From an uncultured Eubacteriales bacterium (lineage in GTDB: Bacteria; Bacillota; Clostridia; Christensenellales; Borkfalkiaceae): a DNA stretch of 28,434 nt. The DNA lies in contig URKE01000023.1 of NCBI GenBank assembly GCA_900548285.1, positions 1 to 28,434 on the forward strand, read 5' to 3'. Made by a program: the position numbers and the translations under genes. Under the pieces are notes generated by a model. It searched no databases. It had not been told where the DNA came from and was given only the letters and a program-made list of their open reading frames with translations. Below, piece by piece: positions 7,784-14,118 of the stretch (its first letter is position 1; each line of letters starts with the position of its first letter).

Positions 7784-9458
7784 ATTCAAAAAAGACGATA
7801 AGTCTAAATACGAAAGAGCGAACAGACGATGCGACGACGGCGATTACGTCGGCGCGCTTTCGTCGCTTTTGTATACGGCGGAATCCGAACCGAAGAACAC
7901 CGACGTGCTTTGCCACATCGCCGATATTTACACAGAACTCGGACTTTACGAAAACGCCGTGATTTTCTGGTTCCGTTTCTTATCGAAGTGCAGAAAAACC
8001 GACGTTATAGACGGTTATAACGGACTCGGGGCAAATTTTTTCCTTCTCGACAATCTCGAACTTGCGGGGTTTTATTTCAATAAACAACTTGCGCTCGGAG
8101 ACTATGGGGAATGTGTTTACGACGATATTCTGGACGAATACGTTGACGCTGTTTCAACCGACGACAAGCCTCGATTCAACGTTATCTCGGCAGAGTCGGA
8201 ACGCGAAGAAATCGACGAAAACAATTATCGCGCCGCAGTTGAAGAAAATAAAAGAGAAGATTATATTTCCGCTGTCGCTTCTGCCGAGAAGGTTTCCGAC
8301 AAGAGCGAGTTTTACGAAAAGGCGCTTTACGAAAAAGCCTACGGTTTGTTTTGTCTTGACAGAGAATACGACGCTTGCGAAATTCTCGAAAAGTGCGTGT
8401 CGATCGATAAAAACGACGTGAACGCTTATAATCTTTTGCTGGGATGTTACGCTCAGGCGGGCGACGAGGAAAAGGTCGAAAAGTATTTTGAAAAACTGCT
8501 TGAAGTCGATTCCGACAGTACCGAGATTCTCAATCGGAAAATGTCCGTTTTGTGCGATTTCGGTTATCCGGAAGAAGCGCTTGCGGTTTCGGATAAAATT
8601 ATGCGGCTCGCCCCCGACGACACGAATTGTTCGTATCTTCGCGGACTGCTCCTGTACAATCTGAATCGATACGACAAGGCGGTTATATATCTGAAAAAAG
8701 CGTATATTTATTCGCTCAATCCGGTTGCGCTGTATTATCTGAGAATTGCCGAAAGGGCTTGCGACGGAGATCAGTGCGTGCCGAAGAGATTGCCGCTGAT
8801 TTTCGATTTGCAGAAAACGGAGATAGATCGCAGGCTCGAAGCGATAAAAAAACTTTTCGGCGGAACGGCTGAAAAAGGCGAGTATTCGGAAACGTATATC
8901 AAAGAAACGGCAGAGTGGTGTTTTATCGGCGGAAACCAGACGGCTCAGATGGCGATTGCCGTTTATGCCGCCCGCGCGAAAAACAAAACTCTGATAGGGT
9001 TGTTAAGAAATCAACTTATCAATCCCGCCCTTTCGGACGATGTAAAAATCCGCATTTTCTCTTTGCTTGTTGAAACGGGCGAGATAACCGATCACAGCGA
9101 AGTGTCCGTTGTATATTCTAATATATTTAAAAAAATCAAGACGTTTGTCCCCACGTTCGGTCCGGACGTTCCGATTGCGTTCAGGCAAGCCTACGCCTAC
9201 GCTGCGGGGAGAGTTTCGATATATTTCGATAAAGAAATGAAACAACTTGCTGTCGGAGTGACCGAAATGGAATCGGCGATGCGTAAAAACGGCGGGTTTT
9301 CCGATTTTACGGATCTGCGGGTTATCGCCTGCGCGATGTTTATTTGTTCGGGAATAAACCGTCATGCCGATGTGGATACGATTTACAATTTTTTCGATGC
9401 TGAAAAGGAGGAGGTCGCAAGGCTTATAGCCTATGCGAAAAAAAAGGAAAATGATTGA
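7764..9458 (+). CDS. Tetratricopeptide-repeat protein
   Basis: A 564-residue protein that is mostly helical repeats with no signal peptide, so probably cytosolic. TPR-like units are visible from residue 20 onward (ANRRCDDGDYVGALSSLLY, then CHIADIYTELGLYENAV) and again around residues 195-310 (ALYEKAYGLFCLDREYDACEI, NLLLGCYAQAGDEEKVEKY, YLRGLLLYNLNRYDKAVIY). The last 200 residues are helical without obvious TPR consensus. I chose the ATG at 7764; a TTG at 7728 is also in frame, but both overlap hslO. It is a probable adaptor or scaffold, partner unknown. The 3' end overlaps the following small helical-repeat gene, suggesting the two act together. Confidence 0.75.
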   Translation: MSGKILKFKKDDKSKYERANRRCDDGDYVGALSSLLYTAESEPKNTDVLCHIADIYTELGLYENAVIFWFRFLSKCRKTDVIDGYNGLGANFFLLDNLELAGFYFNKQLALGDYGECVYDDILDEYVDAVSTDDKPRFNVISAESEREEIDENNYRAAVEENKREDYISAVASAEKVSDKSEFYEKALYEKAYGLFCLDREYDACEILEKCVSIDKNDVNAYNLLLGCYAQAGDEEKVEKYFEKLLEVDSDSTEILNRKMSVLCDFGYPEEALAVSDKIMRLAPDDTNCSYLRGLLLYNLNRYDKAVIYLKKAYIYSLNPVALYYLRIAERACDGDQCVPKRLPLIFDLQKTEIDRRLEAIKKLFGGTAEKGEYSETYIKETAEWCFIGGNQTAQMAIAVYAARAKNKTLIGLLRNQLINPALSDDVKIRIFSLLVETGEITDHSEVSVVYSNIFKKIKTFVPTFGPDVPIAFRQAYAYAAGRVSIYFDKEMKQLAVGVTEMESAMRKNGGFSDFTDLRVIACAMFICSGINRHADVDTIYNFFDAEKEEVARLIAYAKKKEND

Positions 9459-10218
9459 TATCGACGGGCTTTTCGAAGCCTATTTCAAAAAATACATAGC
9501 GGAAAATCTCGGCAAAATGACCGAGGAAGAAATTGAAAACCGAGTGCCTGAACTTTACGTTTCGTTCGGCAATGAGCCTGACGAAAAACTCGGAGGGAAA
9601 AGTCCTCGCGATTATTTTAAAGCATTCACGGACGATGAACTAATCGATTCTCTTAAAGAAAGCGTCGAGAGCGGCGTCGAGGTTTCGAGTTTTTTATGCG
9701 ACGAAATAGAAGCGCGGGGCGGGTTGACGGATAAACTTTGTAAAGTTATTTCTGCCGACGGCAACGACGAACTTTCGACTTACGCGGTAAATCTTCTCGG
9801 TGACGATATTCCGCAAAAAGAACTCGAAAAATTCGTTGATATAATAACCGAAGAAAAGACGGGCGAAAGTCTTTCGGAGGCGCTCACCGAACTTTTGAGA
9901 GAAAAGGGCGACGAGGTAAAAGAAAAAATAATTGCCGTTTACGGTGAAAACACGGGAGGAAAAGAGAATCTTATCGAAATAATGTCGCGAATGACGCGAG
10001 ATGTCAGAATCACCGCGATATTGTGCAACGAGTTAAAAAACGATGAGAAGAACCTTGCTCTCAATGCCGGTTACGTCGCGCGTTACGGCGACGAACGGGC
10101 TTTGCCTGTTCTTCACGAACTCGTTGCCAAGGACGGGATAACGTATTATGATTTTAAAGAACTCAAAAACGCGATCGAGGAACTCGGCGGAGAGTGCGAA
10201 GTTAAATTCAAAAAATAA
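9451..10218 (+). CDS. Hypothetical acidic protein with C-terminal HEAT-like repeats
   Basis: I do not recognise a named family. The product is about 255 residues, acidic, and lacks membrane segments or a signal peptide. The N-terminal region contains the segment around FGNEPDEKLGGKSPRDYFKAF. The C-terminal third (about residues 170-250) alternates short helices with RYGDERALPVLHELVAKDG, a pattern reminiscent of HEAT/PBS-lyase repeats. The ATG at 9451 overlaps the TPR gene stop by 8 bp; an in-frame ATG at 9433 is an alternative and lies about 10 bases after an AAGG. Tight coupling with the TPR gene suggests a joint role, possibly in protein-protein interaction, but no function can be claimed. 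Confidence 0.65.
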   Translation: MIDIDGLFEAYFKKYIAENLGKMTEEEIENRVPELYVSFGNEPDEKLGGKSPRDYFKAFTDDELIDSLKESVESGVEVSSFLCDEIEARGGLTDKLCKVISADGNDELSTYAVNLLGDDIPQKELEKFVDIITEEKTGESLSEALTELLREKGDEVKEKIIAVYGENTGGKENLIEIMSRMTRDVRITAILCNELKNDEKNLALNAGYVARYGDERALPVLHELVAKDGITYYDFKELKNAIEELGGECEVKFKK

Positions 10219-10223
10219 ATCGA

Positions 10224-10240
10224 CGGGCATAATTCGCCCG
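10224..10240. other. Short GC-rich inverted repeat
   Basis: CGGGC (10224-10228) and GCCCG (10236-10240) form a 5-bp stem just after the HEAT-like gene. No T run follows on the plus strand, so it is at best a weak terminator or 3' end stabiliser. Confidence 0.25.
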
Positions 10241-10281
10241 GCATAAAAAATAAAATCAAAGTCTTTTTCATAGATTAGAAT

Positions 10282-11385
10282 ATGAAAAGGACTTTTTTAA
10301 ATTTATTCGGTTCGGTGTTTACGATTATAGGGAGCGTTATCGGTGCGGGGTTTATAACCGGCAAGGAAATTTCGGTTTTCTTTTGTCGCGATTTTTCACT
10401 GTCCGGGGTTTATGCCGCGTTTGTTTTTTTCTTTCTTTTCATTTTTTTACTTTCGGTATGTGAGGAGAACGCTCTTAACAAAGTCGTCGGTTTTGTCGTT
10501 GCCGTCACGGGGATAGTTATCGCGTCGTGTATGACCGCCGCGCTGAATTCTTTATTCGGAAGTTTGTTCGCAGGGCTTTTCCATAACACGGAAAACTATA
10601 AAATATTTACGATAATCACAGTGATTTTTTCATTTTTTATATGTTTGAAAGGCGTCGGGGCGATGAACGTCGTTTCGTCGCTCGTCATGCCGTTTGTCCT
10701 TGTCTTTGTGGTTGTGCTATCGTTGCCGAAAGAACGGGATTTTATCTCAAATTTGAGTCCGTCGGGATTCGGCGGCGCAGGCTTTCCGTTGTTGTATGTC
10801 GGGATAAATTGCCTGCTTTCATCGAAAGTTATCGCCGATTCTCTCAAAGGTTTTTCCGTCGCGAAAAAGATGATCGCCGCTTTTATCGTATCTTTTGTTT
10901 TGTGCGCGTGTATTTTGTGTATCGCGTTGCGCGTTCGGGGAAAATCCGGCGATATGCCGTTTTTATCGGCTTTGCGCGATAACGTAATTTATTCAAAAAT
11001 CGCCGTTGTCATAAGTTTTTTTTCAATTATTACAACTCTTGTCGCTTCGGCTTACTCAGCCTTCGCGCTCGCAAAAGGAAAGACGAGCGTTTTACAGAAA
11101 ATCGTCATCACGCTCGTCTTTGTTATGCTGTCGAGATTCGGGTTTTCGAGTTTCGTCGAAATCGTTTATCCCGTTTTCGGTTTTCTCGGCGCGGCGTATT
11201 TTACCGCGCTGTGCGTTTCGTTCATGATCAAATCTTTTCACGCGTGTGACTCTTCGTCTGCCGACGGCGATTTTTTTGCCGTCAACGATTCGACAAAAAC
11301 TTCTCGAGCAAAGCGACGAGCGCGTACATTACTCCCGCAAGAATGCAGAGTATCACCGTCGAAGCCATCACGAGATCGAGTTTGA
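10282..11385 (+). CDS. YkvI-family membrane transporter-like protein
   Basis: An integral membrane protein of 367 residues with about ten hydrophobic segments. The N-terminus, with IGSVIGAGFITGKEISVFF at about residues 16-34, carries the GAGFxxGxE signature of the YkvI family, related to the LeuT-fold amino-acid/sodium symporters. The substrate is unknown. The recognisable membrane domain ends near residue 318. The last 45 or so residues (rich in Ser, Arg and Lys) are encoded on DNA that is also the antisense of the ABC permease 3' end, and are unlikely to be conserved. Transcription is convergent with that operon, and the reading frames overlap by 104 bp. No clear promoter was identified. 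Confidence 0.82.
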   Translation: MKRTFLNLFGSVFTIIGSVIGAGFITGKEISVFFCRDFSLSGVYAAFVFFFLFIFLLSVCEENALNKVVGFVVAVTGIVIASCMTAALNSLFGSLFAGLFHNTENYKIFTIITVIFSFFICLKGVGAMNVVSSLVMPFVLVFVVVLSLPKERDFISNLSPSGFGGAGFPLLYVGINCLLSSKVIADSLKGFSVAKKMIAAFIVSFVLCACILCIALRVRGKSGDMPFLSALRDNVIYSKIAVVISFFSIITTLVASAYSAFALAKGKTSVLQKIVITLVFVMLSRFGFSSFVEIVYPVFGFLGAAYFTALCVSFMIKSFHACDSSSADGDFFAVNDSTKTSRAKRRARTLLPQECRVSPSKPSRDRV

Positions 11386-12085
11386 AAACCTGCCCGCCGT
11401 AAACGATGAGATAACCTATTCCTTGTCTGGAAGTCAGATATTCGCCCATTATCGAGCCTATCCACGCCATTCCGACGTTGATTTTCAGGCACGAAATAAA
11501 GGTCGGTATGCTTTGCGGAATAACGAGTTTTCTCATTATCGTGAATTTGCTTGCGCCCATCGATTCGAGGAGCATCGTTTTGCCTTTGTCTGCCGCCAGA
11601 AAACCGTTCTGCATCGTTATTATCGTCACGATTATCGTTATTATTACCGTCATAAAAACGATTGATTTAACGCCGCTTCCGAACCATACGATGATTATCG
11701 GTCCGAGCGCGATTTTGGGCAGAGAATTAAGAACGATAATGTAAGGCTCCGCTATGCGCCTGAAATTTTCCGACCACCATAACGCAAGCGCGATAGCCGT
11801 ACCCAGAATCGTGGCAATCAAAAAACCGATAACCGTTTCGTAAACCGTCGTGCCTACGTGAATCCATAGTTCGCCGGAAACCAGAAGCGATTTCAGCGTT
11901 TTGAATATTCTCGAGGGACTGCTGGATAAAAAACTGTCTATAACGCCCGTCCGGGCGAGTATTTCCCATAAAACAAAAAACGCGCAGAGTATAAACACTC
12001 GCATAAAAATAACGAATATTTTCGAGTTGCGTTTTTTCTTCAGATAGAGAAGTCGTTCGCGGGAAATTTTGCTTTTGTCAATCAT
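11282..12085 (-). CDS. NitT/TauT-type ABC transporter permease
   Basis: A 267-residue inner-membrane subunit of the SsuC/TauC/ThiX class. Six or so hydrophobic helices are visible, starting near residue 24. The cytoplasmic EAA loop is clear: DKGKTMLLESMGASKFTIMR with the invariant Gly, followed by KLVIPQSIP, which docks on the ATPase. It is the third gene of the operon and starts 8 bp inside the ATPase gene. The pair should form a homodimeric permease with two ATPases. The substrate cannot be inferred from this subunit. Its last codons overlap the tail of the convergent YkvI-type gene. Confidence 0.92.
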   Translation of the reverse strand: MIDKSKISRERLLYLKKKRNSKIFVIFMRVFILCAFFVLWEILARTGVIDSFLSSSPSRIFKTLKSLLVSGELWIHVGTTVYETVIGFLIATILGTAIALALWWSENFRRIAEPYIIVLNSLPKIALGPIIIVWFGSGVKSIVFMTVIITIIVTIITMQNGFLAADKGKTMLLESMGASKFTIMRKLVIPQSIPTFISCLKINVGMAWIGSIMGEYLTSRQGIGYLIVYGGQVFKLDLVMASTVILCILAGVMYALVALLEKFLSNR

Positions 12086-12842
12086 TATTCAATTCCCTCC
12101 ATAACCTTTCGAACCATCTCGAAAATCCCGGATCTTCTCTTCGTTTAAGAGGCGAAACCGTTTTATCGAGATCGATAACGTGAACGTTCAGAACTTTCGA
12201 AGGTCGCTTAGAAAGAACGACTATTCTGTCGGCGGTGGAGAGCGCTTCCGAGATGTCGTGCGTCACTAAAAGCGTGGTTTTCTTTTCTTTTTTTATTATA
12301 TCGTAAAGGTCGTCGCACACGGCGAGCCTCGTCTGATAATCGAGCGCGGAAAACGGTTCGTCTAAAAGCAGTAAATCGGGCGACGAAGCCATCGTGCGGA
12401 TAAGCGCCGCCCTTTGACGCATACCGCCCGATAATTGCGACGGGTATTTTTTTCTGAATTCCCACAAACCGTATTTTTTCAGCAAAACGTCGACTTTTCG
12501 TTTTTCCGTTTCGTTTTTTATTTTCTTCACTTCGAGCGGAAGATAAGCGTTCTGTTCGATAGTTCTCCAAGGGAACAATTCGTCTTTCTGAAGCATATAT
12601 CCGATCGAATTTTTGCCTTTTCCGATTTCTTCGCCATAAAGCGTAACCTTGCCGCCGCTCGGTTTCAAAAGCCCCGCGATAATGGAAAGCACGCTCGTTT
12701 TTCCGCAACCGGAAGGACCTATTATGGCGACGAATTCGCCGTTTCCGACGCCAAAAGATACGGAGTCGAGAGCGCGAATCTCGTCCGTGTCGGTCTGATA
12801 GGCGAGAGAAACGTTTTTCAAATTAAGTATTTCGTTTATCAT
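12078..12842 (-). CDS. NitT/TauT-type ABC transporter ATP-binding protein
   Basis: A 254-residue ATPase that powers the importer. Walker A is GPSGCGKTS (residues 42-50), a Q-loop lies in GYMLQKDELFPW (81-92), the signature is LSGGMRQR (137-144), Walker B is LLLLDEP (157-163) and the switch His is His195 in VTHDISEA. All catalytic motifs are intact. The form GYMLQxDxLFPWRT is typical of the SsuB/TauB/ThiZ subgroup. It follows the binding-protein gene after an 86-base gap containing a hairpin and overlaps the permease gene by 8 bp. Confidence 0.94.
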   Translation of the reverse strand: MINEILNLKNVSLAYQTDTDEIRALDSVSFGVGNGEFVAIIGPSGCGKTSVLSIIAGLLKPSGGKVTLYGEEIGKGKNSIGYMLQKDELFPWRTIEQNAYLPLEVKKIKNETEKRKVDVLLKKYGLWEFRKKYPSQLSGGMRQRAALIRTMASSPDLLLLDEPFSALDYQTRLAVCDDLYDIIKKEKKTTLLVTHDISEALSTADRIVVLSKRPSKVLNVHVIDLDKTVSPLKRREDPGFSRWFERLWRELNND

Positions 12843-12874
12843 TTGCGTTTTCCTTATTCCGTATTTCAGCCGCG

Positions 12875-12897
12875 ATACCGTTTCGGTTTTACGGTAT
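12875..12897 (-). other. Intercistronic stem-loop in the ABC operon
   Basis: ATACCGT (12875-12881) and ACGGTAT (12891-12897) form a perfect 7-bp stem with a 9-base loop between the binding-protein and ATPase genes. No T run follows in the direction of transcription. Such hairpins commonly protect the upstream binding-protein message, giving more binding protein than ATPase; that role is inferred here. Confidence 0.45.
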
Positions 12898-12928
12898 TAC
12901 AGGTTTTAACCATGGTATCCCGTAATTT

Positions 12929-13933
12929 TCAGCCGTATATTTTCCCGTAAACTTTTTCGGCGATATCGTTGTAAGCGATCGCTCCGTAATCGGCGCGTTC
13001 GTCGAGTTCGCCGGCGTTTTCCATAACGATCTGAAGATTGTTGAAAGCGGTTTCGGTCATGCTCATGTTTTTCGTCCAGGCGTCGATAGAAAGATAACTT
13101 TCAAGCGAGTCCTTAACGGATGTCAGAGCGGTTCCGGGAAATTGTTTCAGTATGCTTTCCGCAACGACGGCTTTATCCGTTTCGTCGAGATATTTAATCG
13201 CTTTTTGCAATGCGGTCAGAAATTTCTCGATAAGTTCTCCGTTTTTCTCGATATAACTCTTTGACGCCATAAAAGCGGTGTATGGTATCTCGCCGCTTTC
13301 TTTGCCGACCGACGCGACGATATAACCTTTTCCCGCTTTCGCATATTCGCTTGCAAGCGGTTCGAAAAGAGTGGTGTAATCTCCCGTTCCGCCCTCGAAA
13401 GACGGTCCCATGAGATTGAACGCCACGTCGTTGTTAAGCGTTATGTTTTCTCCGTTTTTAAGTCCGTGTTTGTTCACGACGTATTCGAACGTCATCGCGG
13501 GAACTCCGCCCGTTCTTCCGGCAAGAACAGTCTTGTTTTCAAGGTTTTCCCATTTAAAATCGGGTTCGGGTTTTCTGGAAACAAGGAAAGAACCGTCGCG
13601 TTTGGTCAGTTGTCCGAAAACTTTGGGATAGTCGGTTTTACCCTCTTTATAAACGTAAATCGCCGCTTCGACGCCCATAAGCCCTACGTCTGCGTTTCCG
13701 GAAAGCAACGCGGTCATCGATTTGTCCGCTCCGCCGCCGTTTGTCAATTCGATTTCCAGCCCTTCTTTTTCAAAAAAACCGTTTTCCACGGCAATGTAAA
13801 GCGGCGCGTAAAATATAGAATGCGTAACTTCGTTAACGCGCAGTTTCACAAGTTTATTCTTTTCGTCGCCGCATCCCGCAAGGGAAAAGAGCAGACAACA
13901 GACAGCGAGAAAAATCGCCGTAATTTTTTTCAT
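12929..13933 (-). CDS. NitT/TauT-type ABC transporter substrate-binding lipoprotein
   Basis: A 334-residue extracytoplasmic solute receptor of the NMT1/THI5-like/SsuA type. A lipoprotein signal peptide is evident: basic MKK, a hydrophobic stretch, and lipobox LAGC with Cys21 as the lipidated residue. The mature protein begins with the characteristic HSIFYAPLYIAVENGFFEKEG and GGGADKSMTALLSGNADVGL segments, which bind the ligand between two lobes. The ligand may be a sulfonate, nitrogen compound, pyrimidine or flavin; the sequence does not decide. It is first in the operon, preceded by AAAGGAG seven bases from the ATG and by an approximately 95-base leader with strong folding potential. No TPP or FMN riboswitch consensus is visible. 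Confidence 0.92.
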   Translation of the reverse strand: MKKITAIFLAVCCLLFSLAGCGDEKNKLVKLRVNEVTHSIFYAPLYIAVENGFFEKEGLEIELTNGGGADKSMTALLSGNADVGLMGVEAAIYVYKEGKTDYPKVFGQLTKRDGSFLVSRKPEPDFKWENLENKTVLAGRTGGVPAMTFEYVVNKHGLKNGENITLNNDVAFNLMGPSFEGGTGDYTTLFEPLASEYAKAGKGYIVASVGKESGEIPYTAFMASKSYIEKNGELIEKFLTALQKAIKYLDETDKAVVAESILKQFPGTALTSVKDSLESYLSIDAWTKNMSMTETAFNNLQIVMENAGELDERADYGAIAYNDIAEKVYGKIYG

Positions 13934-13940
13934 ATATAAT

Positions 13941-14029
13941 CTCCTTTAGCCAAAGCCTCGAGAGCCGCGAGAAAAAATCGCTTGCGGCAAATACGGCGCA
14001 AAGACGGTGATCGCGACAAATACTTTGGT
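13941..14029 (-). promoter_or_regulatory. Structured 5' leader, candidate cis-regulatory RNA
   Basis: In the minus-strand RNA three nested stems can form: CCAAAG (14023-14028) with CUUUGG (13950-13955), CGCGA (14011-14015) with UCGCG (13966-13970), and UUUGCG (13997-14002) with CGCAAG (13981-13986). A competing hairpin GCCGC (13984-13988) with GCGGC (13964-13968) would break the two inner stems. The outer stem closes next to the ribosome binding site. It matches no riboswitch class I know. Confidence 0.4.
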
Positions 14030-14035
14030 TAATAT

Positions 14036-14065
14036 ATCATATGCTTATATTCTTTTAATTGACAA
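14036..14065 (-). promoter_or_regulatory. Sigma-A promoter of the ABC transporter operon
   Basis: On the minus strand TTGTCA (14060-14065) and TATGAT (14036-14041) are separated by 18 bases, predicting a start near 14029. The -35 box overlaps that of valS on the other strand. Confidence 0.6.
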
Positions 14066-14087
14066 AACTTGTATTTTATATTATAAT
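14059..14087 (+). promoter_or_regulatory. Consensus sigma-A promoter of valS
   Basis: TTGACA (14059-14064) and TATAAT (14082-14087) with a 17-base spacer are a perfect match to consensus. Transcription should start near 14094, leaving a leader of about 25 bases before valS, too short for a T-box. Confidence 0.88.
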
Positions 14088-14118
14088 AAATAAGTTATAA
14101 CTTTTTCGGAGAGAAAAT

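Noticed and set aside
13934..14030. TPP or FMN riboswitch before the ABC binding-protein gene
   Set aside because: The conserved CTGAGA and ACCTGATCTGG elements of the TPP switch and the FMN switch core are absent.
13934..14118. T-box leader for valS
   Set aside because: No AGGGTGGNACCGCG-type antiterminator sequence is present, and the consensus promoter leaves only about 25 bases of leader.
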